Source: JAKACA01 sp049510975
Lineage (GTDB): Bacteria > Actinomycetota > Acidimicrobiia > Acidimicrobiales > Bog-793
Assembly (NCBI GenBank): GCA_049510975.1
Contig: JBEKYM010000003.1
Location: 124,001-188,000, forward strand
DNA: 64,000 nucleotides
Direction: 5' to 3'
The translations under genes and the position numbers were made by a program. Under the pieces are notes generated by a model that had not been told where the DNA came from, did not search any database, and saw only the letters and a program-made list of their open reading frames with translations. Positions within the stretch are counted from its first letter, which is position 1. The number at the start of each line of letters is the position of its first letter. This document shows, one piece after another, positions 24,921-33,828 of this stretch.

Positions 24921-26455
24921 TCTGCTTCGACCTTCCGACGAGGGAACAGTGGCGTACCTTTCTCGACCAGCAGCCCGCCCGGGTAACCGCCCCACGCGAG
25001 CACGCCGTTGTCGCCGGCGTTGCCGGGCGCTCCGGGAGAGCCGTCGATGCCGAGGCGCCGCCAGATCTCCGCCGCCGTCTCGGGCAGCACCGCCGAGATG
25101 AGCACGGCCACGATGCGGAGCACTTCGAGGGCGTCACCGAGCACGCTGTCAACCTCTGGACCGGGTTCCAGCTTCCACGGCTCGACGGCCTCGAGCTCGG
25201 CGTTGGCGGCGCGGATCAGGCGCCACGTCGTCTCGAGGCCTTCATGTGGCGCGAAGGCACGCCAGTGGGCGACCGCCGCTGGTGTCAGCTCGGCTGCCGT
25301 CTTCGCGAGATGCGATCCATCAGCAGCACTCCGAGGGGCCGGGCCGATGCCTCCGCACTTCGATGCCACGACCGTGGCGACCCGCGACAGCAGGTTGCCG
25401 AGGTTGTTGGCGAGATCGGAGTTGTATCGGGCGATCATGCCCTCGTAGCTGAACTCGCCGTCGGACCCGAGCCCCACATCGCGCAACAGGTAGTAGCGGA
25501 CGGCGTCGTTGCCGATGTCGGCGGCCAGCTCGACCGGGTAGATCTGGTTGAAGGCGCTCTTGGCCATCTTCTTGCCGCTCACGAGAAGAAACCCGGTCAC
25601 CACATACGACGCCGGCGGATCGATCCCGGCAGCCATGCACATTGCCGGCCACCAGACGCAGTGAAAGCGGATGATGTCCTTGCCGATCAAGTGGCAGACG
25701 GCCGGCCACCACGTCTCGAAACGCTCCGGATCGTTGCCGTATCCGATCGCCGAGATGTAGTTGACGAGGGCGTCGTACCACACGTAGAAGACGTGCCCCT
25801 CGTCCCAGGGCACCGGGATCCCCCAGTCGATGGACGTGCGGGTGATCGAGATGTCCTGCAGCCCGCCGCGGATGATCCCAAGGGCCTCGTTGCGCCGAGT
25901 CTCGGGGAAGATGGCCTGGGGGTGGGCGTCGTACCATTCGAGGAGCCGCTCGGAGAAACGGCTCAGCTCGAAGAACCAGTTCTCCTCGGTGAACCACTCG
26001 ACGGGCCGCTCGTGCACGGGGCAGACCTGGCCGTCCAACAGATCGGCCTCGTTGTAGTACGCCTCGCACGAGACGCAGTACCAGCCTTCGTAGACGCCCT
26101 TGCGGAGATAACCGTTGTCGTAGATGGCCGTCATGAACGCCTGCACGCTCTCGTGGTGGCGCTTCTCGGTCGTGCGGATGAAGTCGTCGTTGCCGATGCG
26201 CAACTCGACCCAGGCGTCCCGGAATCGCTGCGAGGTCTGATCCGTCCAGTCCTGCGGGCTCATGCCGTTCTGCTCGGCCGAGCGCAGCACCTTGAGGCCG
26301 TGCTCGTCGGTGCCCGTGAGGAAGAACACGTCGTCGCCCTCGAGACGGTGCCACGCCGCCAGCGAGTCGGCGACGATGGTGGCGTAGCCGTTGCCGAGGT
26401 GAGGAACGTCGTTCACGTAGAAGATCGGCGTCGTCACATAGAAGCGGCCGGCCAT
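24917..26455 (-). CDS. metG: Methionyl-tRNA synthetase
   Basis: This 512-residue class I enzyme charges tRNA-Met. The HIGH motif is HLGN (19-22), the zinc-type knuckle is Cys127-x2-Cys130...Cys145-x2-His148, and the signature loop is KMAKS (296-300) in place of KMSKS. The anticodon-binding helical domain follows, and there is no C-terminal tRNA-binding appendix. The length fits the short bacterial MetG1 type. It lies nine bases after rsmI and overlaps tatD by four bases. Confidence 0.96.
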   Translation of the reverse strand: MAGRFYVTTPIFYVNDVPHLGNGYATIVADSLAAWHRLEGDDVFFLTGTDEHGLKVLRSAEQNGMSPQDWTDQTSQRFRDAWVELRIGNDDFIRTTEKRHHESVQAFMTAIYDNGYLRKGVYEGWYCVSCEAYYNEADLLDGQVCPVHERPVEWFTEENWFFELSRFSERLLEWYDAHPQAIFPETRRNEALGIIRGGLQDISITRTSIDWGIPVPWDEGHVFYVWYDALVNYISAIGYGNDPERFETWWPAVCHLIGKDIIRFHCVWWPAMCMAAGIDPPASYVVTGFLLVSGKKMAKSAFNQIYPVELAADIGNDAVRYYLLRDVGLGSDGEFSYEGMIARYNSDLANNLGNLLSRVATVVASKCGGIGPAPRSAADGSHLAKTAAELTPAAVAHWRAFAPHEGLETTWRLIRAANAELEAVEPWKLEPGPEVDSVLGDALEVLRIVAVLISAVLPETAAEIWRRLGIDGSPGAPGNAGDNGVLAWGGYPGGLLVEKGTPLFPRRKVEAE

Positions 26456-26464
26456 GAAACGAGC

Positions 26465-27361
26465 CTACCGATCCAGCGCCTCGCCCCGAGGCGAGGCAGC
26501 GGATCGGATGGCCGCCTCGTACACCACGCTGCGGGCGATCCCGAGGCGCCCGGCCACGTCGCGAACGGCGTCACGGCGGGAGGCGCCTGCGGCCACGACG
26601 GCCTCGACGGCGCCGGCGAGCTCCTCAGTGCTCAGTTGCGCCGCCGCCTGCTCGGAGGGATCCGCCCCGTCGATCACGAGCACGAACTCTCCCCGCGGCG
26701 TCGCCTCGGAGTAGTGGGCGGCTGCCTCCCCGAGGCTCGATCGCCGCACCTCCTCGTGCAGCTTGGTCATCTCGCGGCAAACGGCGAGGCGCCGCCCGGC
26801 TCCGCAGGCGCCGGCGAGATCGACCAGGGTCGCCGCCAGCCGCTGGGGGGACTCGTAGCAGACGCTCGGGCACGGCGAGGCGGCGATGTCGGCGAGCCGG
26901 CTCCGGCGCTCAGCGCCCTTGCGCGGCAGGAACCCCTCGAACCTCCAGCGCGACAGCCCCATCCCCGAGACGACGACAGCCGCCAGCACGGCAGACGGCC
27001 CTGGGACGGCGCTCACCCGCACGCCGGCCTCGGCGGCGGCGGCCACGAGGCGCTCGCCCGGGTCGGAGACGGCCGGCGTGCCGGCGTCGCTCACGAGCGC
27101 CACCGTCTGGCCGGCGGCGAGCTCCTCGAGCAGATAGGCGATGCGCTCGGCCTCGTTGTGCGCATGGAGCGAGAGGAGGCGCCGCGTCGTGATCCCGAGT
27201 CGTTTCAACATCGTTCCCGTGTGGCGAGTGTCCTCGCAGCAGACGATGTCGGCCGCCGACAAGGTGGCAGCCGCCCGTGGGGAGAGGTCGCCGAGATTGC
27301 CGATCGGCGTGGACACGAGCACGAGCTCCCCACCGGCGGGACTGCCGGAGGGGACGCTCAC
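26465..27361 (-). CDS. rsmI: 16S rRNA (cytidine1402-2'-O)-methyltransferase
   Basis: This 298-residue tetrapyrrole-methylase-fold enzyme methylates the ribose of C1402 in the ribosomal P-site. Landmarks are the start LVLVSTPIGNLGDLSPRA, the SAM-binding CCEDTRHTG and LVSDAGTPAVSDPG motifs, VPGPSAVLAA, and FEGFLPRKG. The C-terminus has the usual small HTH-like helix set (SRRDAVRDVAGRLGI). GTG 27361 overlaps the upstream DUF192 gene as GTGA, with GGAG eight bases before. Confidence 0.95.
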   Translation of the reverse strand: MSVPSGSPAGGELVLVSTPIGNLGDLSPRAAATLSAADIVCCEDTRHTGTMLKRLGITTRRLLSLHAHNEAERIAYLLEELAAGQTVALVSDAGTPAVSDPGERLVAAAAEAGVRVSAVPGPSAVLAAVVVSGMGLSRWRFEGFLPRKGAERRSRLADIAASPCPSVCYESPQRLAATLVDLAGACGAGRRLAVCREMTKLHEEVRRSSLGEAAAHYSEATPRGEFVLVIDGADPSEQAAAQLSTEELAGAVEAVVAAGASRRDAVRDVAGRLGIARSVVYEAAIRSAASPRGEALDR

Positions 27362-27687
27362 TCCTTGATCTCCAGGTGGTCGCCGACCTTGAGGCCCCAA
27401 CGCTCGAAGGCACCTGCCTCGGCCTCGAGCACCGACCTCGCCGTGAGGCGAGGACGGGCCATCGAATGCCGGCGCAGGGTGACGGTGTCGACGACGACGA
27501 GCTCCTTGTCCAAGAAGGCGACGTCGATGGGAAAACGCATCCCCACCGAGTGCACCCCTCGCGTGTGGGTGAGCAGCATCGCCCCCGCTGTGCCGGAGCG
27601 ACCGAGCAGGCCCCGGTTGCGAGCCAGGAACGTCTCGGCGATCTCCAGACTCGCCAGCACCTGCCCGTCGCACAGCAGCCATGCCAT
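27358..27687 (-). CDS. DUF192 family protein
   Basis: This 109-residue protein has the DUF192 core: RNRGLLGRSG, GVHSVGMRFPIDVAFLD, and an ending with VLEAEAGAFERWGLKVGD. It is a small all-beta fold of unknown function, often exported in other bacteria; no signal peptide is visible here. ATG 27687 has no Shine-Dalgarno sequence, so the start (or a leaderless transcript) is uncertain. It is the first gene of the rsmI-metG-tatD-rsmA-ispE operon, coupled to rsmI by a four-base overlap. Confidence 0.82.
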   Translation of the reverse strand: MAWLLCDGQVLASLEIAETFLARNRGLLGRSGTAGAMLLTHTRGVHSVGMRFPIDVAFLDKELVVVDTVTLRRHSMARPRLTARSVLEAEAGAFERWGLKVGDHLEIKE

Positions 27688-27716
27688 AGGGGGATTCTGG
27701 CATGCGAAGCGCCCGC

Positions 27717-27722
27717 TACACT
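27717..27722 (+). promoter_or_regulatory. -10 hexamer TACACT of the bL37 gene
   Basis: TACACT ends ten bases before GTG 27733 and no Shine-Dalgarno sequence is seen, so the mRNA is probably leaderless or nearly so. Confidence 0.5.
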
Positions 27723-27732
27723 CTCCGGCACT

Positions 27733-27816
27733 GTGTCGAAGCGAACCACGAAGCGGAAGCTCCGCAAGAAGAAGAAGGCCAACCACGGCAAGAAGCCGAA
27801 CTGCGGCAGGGGCTGA
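27733..27816 (+). CDS. Putative large ribosomal protein bL37
   Basis: This 27-residue basic peptide starts with SKRTTKRKLRKKKKANHGKK and ends with PNCGRG. Its core KKANHGKKPN matches what I recall of mycobacterial bL37 (a 24-residue 50S protein, MAKRGRKKR...KANHGKRPN) seen in mycobacterial ribosome structures. It is three residues longer at the C-terminus and carries a cysteine. It starts at GTG, divergent from the DUF192-rsmI operon. Such a short gene is easily missed in automatic annotation. Confidence 0.78.
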   Translation: MSKRTTKRKLRKKKKANHGKKPNCGRG

Positions 27817-27863
27817 GCCGCAGCGCTCTGCCTTTCGAGACGCTCCGGCCCCGAACCGCTGCT

Positions 27864-28724
27864 CTAGCGGCGCCAGGCGGTTCCTCGTTCTTCCAGCACT
27901 TCGGCCAACAAGCTCGGCACGTCCGAGATGATCCCGTCGACGCCGAGGTCGAGCAGCCGTTCCATCTCCTCCCGATCGTTGATCGTCCACGGGTGGACGG
28001 CAAATCCGGCCGAATGAGCTTGCTGCACGAAGGTCTCGTCCACGACGAGTAGGTCCTGGTACCGGGACGGCACCTGCAGTGCGACGAACCGCTGCAGCGC
28101 CTCGGGCGGTTGCTCGCCGGCGTGGATGGCGCGATAGAACTCCGCCACCGCCAACGTGCCGGCCGAGGTGGCGATCTCTGGGGCATAGGCGGTGAACCGC
28201 TCCGTGGCGCCGTCGATGAACGAGGCCACGATGACGTCGTCGGTGCGCTCGTGCTGGCGAATCAGATCCGCCAGCAGATGCTCGTATCCCGGCACCTCGG
28301 GATCGGTCCGCTTGATGTCGAGGTTGAGGGCCACTCCCGGGGTGAGCTCGAAGATCTCGGCGAGGGTGGCGATCCCGTAGTCGTGATCGGCGGGAGCAAG
28401 CCCTCGCAAGGGGTAGTCCTCCGGCTCGCGATCGGGCTGCACGTCCTCGCCGGGCACGAACCAGTAGGAATTGTCGAGCTCGAGCAGCTCGGCGAGCGTG
28501 TGCCGGGCGATCTCCCCGGTGGTGTTCGTCGTCCGATCGAGGGTGGGGTCGTGGCAGACCACGAGCTGGCGGTCCGCCGTGGCATGCACGTCGAGCTCGA
28601 TGGCGGTGGAGCCGTGAGCGATTGCCTCGCGGATGGCGTGCAATGTGCTCGACGGGTTCTCGATCGCCCCGCCTTGATGGGCATAGCAGATGACGCGACG
28701 TTCCAACCAGGGGTTCTCCCTCAT
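27864..28724 (-). CDS. Glycerophosphodiester phosphodiesterase family protein
   Basis: This 286-residue GDPD TIM-barrel hydrolyses glycerophosphodiesters to glycerol-3-phosphate and an alcohol. The catalytic set is visible: AHQGG with His16 followed by ENPSST, then IELDVHAT (Glu43, Asp45), VVCHDPTLDRTT (His58) and LNLDIKR. The C-terminus ends with HPWTINDREEMERLLDLGVD as in the family. There is no signal peptide, so it is probably cytosolic. A TAGACA hexamer six bases upstream suggests a leaderless transcript. Confidence 0.92.
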   Translation of the reverse strand: MRENPWLERRVICYAHQGGAIENPSSTLHAIREAIAHGSTAIELDVHATADRQLVVCHDPTLDRTTNTTGEIARHTLAELLELDNSYWFVPGEDVQPDREPEDYPLRGLAPADHDYGIATLAEIFELTPGVALNLDIKRTDPEVPGYEHLLADLIRQHERTDDVIVASFIDGATERFTAYAPEIATSAGTLAVAEFYRAIHAGEQPPEALQRFVALQVPSRYQDLLVVDETFVQQAHSAGFAVHPWTINDREEMERLLDLGVDGIISDVPSLLAEVLEERGTAWRR

Positions 28725-28783
28725 GGTTCGTGTCTACCAGGTCGTCCCGCCCGAGTCGGCCATGATCGGGCGCCGGCGGGAAC

Positions 28784-28789
28784 TAACGT
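28784..28789 (+). promoter_or_regulatory. -10 hexamer TAACGT
   Basis: TAACGT ends nine bases before the ATG at 28799 and no Shine-Dalgarno sequence is seen. Confidence 0.45.
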
Positions 28790-28798
28790 CGGCTCGCC

Positions 28799-29404
28799 AT
28801 GATCGATCACATCCTCCTCGACGTCATCGGAGCGATCCGGGAAGCCTTCGAGGGCGCTCTGCTGGAACAGCAGGCGGTCGAGGAGCGCTTCCAGATCGAC
28901 GTCTTCCTCGGCGACCTGTCGTTCGAGACCTCCTACAGCCTGCCCGGCGAGGGCAACCCGGCCCGCGTGCGAGCCGACCTCACCCTCGACTGGCCGACGT
29001 GGAGCCAAAGTGCCTACCGGTCGTGGTCGATCGGCGAGACGCCGGCAGAGCCGCCGGAGCTCATCATGGAGCTGGCCTTCCGGCTGCAGCACCTCGTGGG
29101 CGCGCCCGAAGTCGGCAACGTCCTGTCCGTGCTCGACCCTGAGGGACCGGAGATCGGCACCGAGCGCCTGGAGCGGGCGGCACCGACCCTCGAGCAGTCC
29201 TTCGACGGCATGCCAGAACCGACCTGCGCGTTCGAGGTCGCCTACCAGGGGAGCCTTCGCCTCGACGACGGCGTCCTCGAGGACCCGTCCAAGCTCGACG
29301 ACCAGATCGCCGGCCTCGCCCGCTGGGTGGCGAGCGCTCTCGTGCGCCTGGCCGATCTCCACTTGGCGTTCCGTCCCCCCGAGGAGGACAGCCACCCCGC
29401 CTGA
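28799..29404 (+). CDS. Conserved-looking protein of unknown function
   Basis: This 201-residue soluble, acidic protein (MIDHILLDVIGAIREAFEGA...) has alternating helices and strands and no recognised motif, signal or membrane segment. Codon use and third-position GC are like the neighbours, and it fills the space between two opposite genes with only 13 bases to the convergent kinase, so it is very likely real. I cannot assign a function. Confidence 0.65.
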   Translation: MIDHILLDVIGAIREAFEGALLEQQAVEERFQIDVFLGDLSFETSYSLPGEGNPARVRADLTLDWPTWSQSAYRSWSIGETPAEPPELIMELAFRLQHLVGAPEVGNVLSVLDPEGPEIGTERLERAAPTLEQSFDGMPEPTCAFEVAYQGSLRLDDGVLEDPSKLDDQIAGLARWVASALVRLADLHLAFRPPEEDSHPA

Positions 29405-29417
29405 GCGGGATGGCGAG

Positions 29418-30455
29418 TCAGGCCGGCGACAGGAGCTTGCCGGCGGCCTCGCGCAGGCTGACGGCCGGGCGCGCCCCGAGGTGACTGATCACTTCGGCCG
29501 CAGCAAAGCTGCCGACTCGGAGGGATGCTTCGGGACCGAGCCCGTGGGTGAGCCCGTACAGGCATCCGGCTGCGAACAGGTCGCCGGCTCCCGTCGTGTC
29601 CTCCACCCGAGCCACCGAGTCCGCCTCGATGACGACTTCGTCGTCGGGCAGGATGACCATGGCGCCGGCGGCGCCGAGCGTGACGACCGCTGCCGAGTCG
29701 GCCCGGCGCAGCCTCGAGGCCGCCTCGGCCCGCGTGCTCGCCCCGGTCAGCATCATGGCCTCCTCCTCGTTACCGAAGAGCAGGTCGACGGCGCCGCCGA
29801 AGACGAGATCGCGGATGCGGGCGGCATGGCGGTCCACCACGAGAGGATCTGACAGCGAGAGCGACACAAGTGTCGACGAGGCGTGCGCCAGCTCGACCGC
29901 CCGAGTGAGCGCGGCCGATGCCAGCGGAGGGTCGAGCAGGTACCCCTCGAAGTAGACGATCTTCGCCTGCGACACTTGCGCCCGCTCGACGGTCTCGACC
30001 GCCAGTTCCCCGGCGGCTCCGAGGCTGGTGGCCATCGAGCGGTTGCCCCCGTCGGAGATGAGCACATGGCAGACGCCCGTGGGCCCGCCGCTCGCCACCG
30101 TGGCGACGGTGCAATGCACTCCAGCGGCTTCCAGGTCGGAGGCGTACCACGACCCGGGCTTGTCGTCCCCGACGGCCCCGGCGAAGGCCGGGCGGCCACC
30201 GAGCGAGGCGATCCCGGCAGCGGTGTTGGCCGAGCAGCCGCCTGCGACCTGCTCCCAACCGTCGAAGGCATCCTCGATGTCGCCGGCGCGCTCGGCGTCG
30301 ACGAGAGTCATCCCGCCGGCGTCGATGCCGGCGGCGCTCACGTGTTCGAGGGTCGCATACACGAGCCGGTCCACGAGGGCGTGGCCGAGGCAGAGGACGT
30401 CGATCGGCCGCTCGGACAGAGTGCCTGCGGGAAAGGGCCAGCGATGATCGAACAC
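29418..30455 (-). CDS. PfkB family carbohydrate/nucleoside kinase
   Basis: This 345-residue ribokinase-fold enzyme resembles the adenosine kinase/sugar kinase branch. Evidence is GGCSANTAAGIASLGG near residue 72, DLLFGNEEEAMMLTG, and the PfkB signature DTTGAGDLFAAGCLYG (286-301) with catalytic Asp292. Substrates in this group include adenosine, ribose and inosine; which one cannot be told. GTG 30455 is chosen because TACCGT ends eight bases upstream; longer frames read into the divergent pepN promoter. Confidence 0.88.
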   Translation of the reverse strand: MFDHRWPFPAGTLSERPIDVLCLGHALVDRLVYATLEHVSAAGIDAGGMTLVDAERAGDIEDAFDGWEQVAGGCSANTAAGIASLGGRPAFAGAVGDDKPGSWYASDLEAAGVHCTVATVASGGPTGVCHVLISDGGNRSMATSLGAAGELAVETVERAQVSQAKIVYFEGYLLDPPLASAALTRAVELAHASSTLVSLSLSDPLVVDRHAARIRDLVFGGAVDLLFGNEEEAMMLTGASTRAEAASRLRRADSAAVVTLGAAGAMVILPDDEVVIEADSVARVEDTTGAGDLFAAGCLYGLTHGLGPEASLRVGSFAAAEVISHLGARPAVSLREAAGKLLSPA

Positions 30456-30463
30456 GGCTCGTG

Positions 30464-30469
30464 ACGGTA
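30464..30469 (-). promoter_or_regulatory. -10 hexamer TACCGT of the PfkB kinase
   Basis: TACCGT on the minus strand ends eight bases before GTG 30455. It is one half of a compact divergent promoter pair with pepN. Confidence 0.5.
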
Positions 30470-30502
30470 GCGGCTGCGAACCACGTCCACACACTGCGGC
30501 AC

Positions 30503-30508
30503 TAGCCT
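30503..30508 (+). promoter_or_regulatory. -10 hexamer TAGCCT of pepN
   Basis: TAGCCT ends six bases before the pepN ATG at 30515, with no Shine-Dalgarno sequence, indicating leaderless transcription. Confidence 0.55.
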
Positions 30509-30514
30509 TCCGGC

Positions 30515-33160
30515 ATGACGATCGAGATCGGCAAGGACGCCGACTTCCGGCTGCCACGAACGGCCCTGCCGCGGCGGTACGCCCTGTGGCTGTCTCCCGA
30601 CCTTGGTACCGCCACGTTCACGGGCACCGTCGCCATCGAGCTCGACATCTCCAGCCCGACTTCGGAGATCGTCTGCAACGCCGCCGAACTGGCGCTGTCG
30701 GGGGCGACCCTGCGCGCCGCAGGCGCCGCCGAGGCCACGTCGCTCGACGTCCAGCTCGACGAGCGCCTCGAGCGGGCGCGTTTCTCGGCTCCAGCACCGA
30801 TCGAGCCCGGCTCCTACGTACTCGAGTGCGCTTTTGCCGGCGTACTGAACGACAAGCTGCGGGGTTTCTATCGGAGCCGGTTCACCGACCCCGAGGGCAC
30901 CGAGCACTGGTTGGCGACGACCCACTTCGAGTCCACCGACGCCCGCCGCGCCTTCCCATGCTTCGACGAGCCGGACATGAAGGCCGTCTTCTCCGTCGCC
31001 CTCGACATCGACGAGGACCTCTTCGCCGTCTCCAACGGCCCGGAGGTTTCCGTCACCGCCACCGGCGACGGGCGCAAGCGGATCGTGTTCGAGGACACGA
31101 TCGTGATGTCGACCTATTTGGTGTGTTTCGTCGTGGGCCAGCTCGAGGCGAGCGAAGCGGCCTACTCCTGCGGCGTTCCCATCCGGGTCGTCACGCCTGT
31201 CGGCAAGCTCCACCTGACGCCGTTTGCCCTCGAGGTCGCCGTGCACGCGCTCCAGTGGTACACGACGTACTTCGGCCTGCCCTACCCGGCGGCAAAGCTG
31301 GACCTCGTCGACGTGCCGGACTTCGCCCAGGGGGCGATGGAGAACCTCGGATGCGTGACCTTCCGGGAGACCGACCTGCTCTGCGACACCGCCACGGCCT
31401 CGGTCTCCGAGCTCACGCGCATCGCCGAGGTCATCGAGCACGAGATCGCCCACATGTGGTTCGGCGACCTCGTGACGATGAAGTGGTGGAACGGCATCTG
31501 GCTGAACGAAGCTTTTGCGACGTTCATGAGCATCTGCTGCCTCGACGATTTCCGGCCCGAGTGGCGCCGGTGGGTGTCCTTCGGCCGGGAGAAGGACTAC
31601 GCCCTCGCGATCGACGCCCTGCACTCCACCCGCCCGATCGAGTTCGACGTGCGCGCCCCGGACGAAGCCGAGGCGATGTTCGATGCCCTCACGTACCTAA
31701 AAGGCGGCAACGTCCTGCGGATGCTCGAGCAGTACCTCGGCACGGAGCGCTTCCGCGACGGCGTTCGCCGGTACCTCAACACCCACCAGTACGGCAACAC
31801 CGAGACGACCGACCTCTGGGATGCCATCGAGTCCGCCGCCGACGGCGAGCCCGTGCGTGCCCTCATGGACAGCTGGATCTTCCAGGGTGGGACGCCGCTC
31901 GTGACGGCCCGCCGTAACGGCGACGAGCTCGAGCTCACCCAGGAGCCGTTCTCGTGGCTCCCGCCCGAGGAGCTCGATCCCGACGGCGAACCGTCTGCCA
32001 TCGGCGACAACTGGATCATCCCCATCCGGGTGGCCGAACGGCCGCTCGGGGTCACCCCGTCGCCGGACGGCGGGCCAGGCGAGGTGCGAGCCGTGCTGCT
32101 CGGCCCGGCCCCGTATGCGACCGAGCCGCTGCGCCTCCCGATCGGGGACGGGCTTGCCGTCGTCAACGCCGGCGGTTCGGGCACCTACCGCCTCCGCTAT
32201 CACGGGCCTCTGCTCGAGGAGATCTGCTCCAACCTCGCCAGCCTCACGGCGCTCGAGCAGTTCAACCTCGTCTCGGACATGTGGGCGGCCACGCTCGCCA
32301 GAGTGTCCACGCTCGACGACTTCCTGGCGCTCGCCCGCAGCCTCAAAGGCGAGGACGACCCGAACGTCTGGGGCATCGTGATGAACGCCGTCGGGATGCT
32401 CGACCTCGCCGTCGCCCCCGAGGATCGCCCCGCCCTCGAGCGGTTCGTGCAGAAGCTGTTCGCTCCGGAGCTGCTGCGGTTGGGTTTCGAGCCGGTGGCA
32501 GGAGAGACCCAGGAGATCGCCCGGGCTCGCTCCGCCTTCATCTCGATCCTCGGAACCGTCGGCGCCGACCAGGACGTGCGCTCCAGCGCTCAGGCCGCCT
32601 TCGACGCCGCCCGCCTCGGTGGCGCCGCCCTGCCCGGCGACACGGCCGAGTCCATCCTCCAGGTCGTGGCCTATGCCGGCGGGCGGCCCGAGTTCGAGGC
32701 GATGCGAGACCGCGTCCTGCACCCGGTCGACCCGATCGACCAGTCCCGGCACCTGTTCGCCATCGCCAATACCCGTGTGCCCGAGCTCGCCGCCGAGCTT
32801 CGTGAGATGTGCCTCACCGAGGTGCGCAGCCAGGACGCTCCCTACGTTCTGCGCGTGCTCCTCGGGGGGACCGCCACGGGGCCATCGACGTGGGACTTCA
32901 TCGCCTCGCACTGGGACGAGCTGCGGGACCGCTACGCCACTCACGCCGTGCCCGGCATGCTCGGGGGCATCCCCCGCCTCGCCGACGTCGACGCCGACGG
33001 CGTCCCCATCCTCGCCGGCGCCGTGCGCGCCTTCCTCTCCGAGCACCCCCTCGGTGGTCATCAGCGGATCATCGATCAGCACCTCGAGCGGTTGTCGGTG
33101 AATGTGGGTTTTGTGCGGGAGCAGCGGCCGACGCTCGGCGAACTGCTCGCCAAGTCCTGA
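30515..33160 (+). CDS. pepN: Aminopeptidase N (M1 family)
   Basis: This 881-residue zinc metallopeptidase removes N-terminal residues from peptides in the cytosol. The substrate-binding GAMEN motif is at 273-277, the zinc site is HEIAH (309-313) with the distal Glu332 in WLNEAF, and the characteristic TFRETDLL follows GAMEN. The C-terminal ERAP1-like helical domain is complete. There is no signal peptide. The length matches actinobacterial PepN (about 850-880). The start is fixed by the TAGCCT hexamer six bases upstream. Confidence 0.96.
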   Translation: MTIEIGKDADFRLPRTALPRRYALWLSPDLGTATFTGTVAIELDISSPTSEIVCNAAELALSGATLRAAGAAEATSLDVQLDERLERARFSAPAPIEPGSYVLECAFAGVLNDKLRGFYRSRFTDPEGTEHWLATTHFESTDARRAFPCFDEPDMKAVFSVALDIDEDLFAVSNGPEVSVTATGDGRKRIVFEDTIVMSTYLVCFVVGQLEASEAAYSCGVPIRVVTPVGKLHLTPFALEVAVHALQWYTTYFGLPYPAAKLDLVDVPDFAQGAMENLGCVTFRETDLLCDTATASVSELTRIAEVIEHEIAHMWFGDLVTMKWWNGIWLNEAFATFMSICCLDDFRPEWRRWVSFGREKDYALAIDALHSTRPIEFDVRAPDEAEAMFDALTYLKGGNVLRMLEQYLGTERFRDGVRRYLNTHQYGNTETTDLWDAIESAADGEPVRALMDSWIFQGGTPLVTARRNGDELELTQEPFSWLPPEELDPDGEPSAIGDNWIIPIRVAERPLGVTPSPDGGPGEVRAVLLGPAPYATEPLRLPIGDGLAVVNAGGSGTYRLRYHGPLLEEICSNLASLTALEQFNLVSDMWAATLARVSTLDDFLALARSLKGEDDPNVWGIVMNAVGMLDLAVAPEDRPALERFVQKLFAPELLRLGFEPVAGETQEIARARSAFISILGTVGADQDVRSSAQAAFDAARLGGAALPGDTAESILQVVAYAGGRPEFEAMRDRVLHPVDPIDQSRHLFAIANTRVPELAAELREMCLTEVRSQDAPYVLRVLLGGTATGPSTWDFIASHWDELRDRYATHAVPGMLGGIPRLADVDADGVPILAGAVRAFLSEHPLGGHQRIIDQHLERLSVNVGFVREQRPTLGELLAKS

Positions 33161-33227
33161 ACTCCGCCGGTGCCGTGCGGTCCCGAGCGGGCTGCCCGGC
33201 CCCATCGAGATCCACGGCTGGTGCGCC

Positions 33228-33821
33228 GTGAACCTCGCCATCGCCGCAACGACCATGGTGCTCGTCATCCCCGCCGAGCTCCCCGACAAGACGTTCATCT
33301 CCTGCGTCGTGCTCTCGTCGCGCAACCGGGCACTGCCGGTGTGGCTCGGGGGCGCCATCGCCTTGACACTGCAGGCACTGCTCGCCGTGGTCGCCGGCGG
33401 ACTGCTGGCGCTCCTCCCCCACACCGCCGTCCGCATCGTCATCGCCGTGCTGTTCATGGCTGGAGCCGCCTACCTCATCTTCGTGCCAGAGAAGGCGGCG
33501 GAGGAAAAGGGCGAGCGCCTCGGCGACAAGGCTGCCGTCGCCGTCTCGGACTGGCGGGTGTTCTTCACCACCTTCACGATCGTGGCGCTGGCCGAGTTCG
33601 GTGACATCACCCAGGTCCTCATCGCCAACCTCACGGCTAAGTACCGTGATCCGGTGGGTGTGTTCGTGGGGGCGACGGTAGGTTTCTGGATCGTGTCGGG
33701 CTTGGGAGTGCTGTCCGGCAAGACGATCGTTCGCGTCGTCCCGCTGGCGTTCGTCCGCCGGCTCTCCGGCGTCGTGCTCCTCGGCTTCGGCATCTTTACG
33801 ATCGTGAGCCTCGTCAAGTGA
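33228..33821 (+). CDS. GDT1/TMEM165 (UPF0016) family cation transporter
   Basis: This 197-residue protein has six membrane helices and both family signature motifs (E-x-G/x-D-K/x-T): VIPAELPDKTFIS in the first helix and LAEFGDITQVLI in the fourth. GDT1 proteins move Mn2+ and/or Ca2+ across membranes and in bacteria (MneA, Mnx) often export Mn2+. The first motif has Leu-Pro for the usual Leu/Phe-Gly. GTG 33228 places the first helix directly after the start, as in homologues; a longer frame overlaps the end of pepN. Confidence 0.82.
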   Translation: MNLAIAATTMVLVIPAELPDKTFISCVVLSSRNRALPVWLGGAIALTLQALLAVVAGGLLALLPHTAVRIVIAVLFMAGAAYLIFVPEKAAEEKGERLGDKAAVAVSDWRVFFTTFTIVALAEFGDITQVLIANLTAKYRDPVGVFVGATVGFWIVSGLGVLSGKTIVRVVPLAFVRRLSGVVLLGFGIFTIVSLVK

Positions 33822-33828
33822 GGCGGCG

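Noticed and set aside
25244..27931. A very long open frame (895 codons) on the plus strand
   Set aside because: It is antisense to metG and rsmI and reads as low-complexity Arg/His/Gly/Val; the minus-strand genes have clear families.
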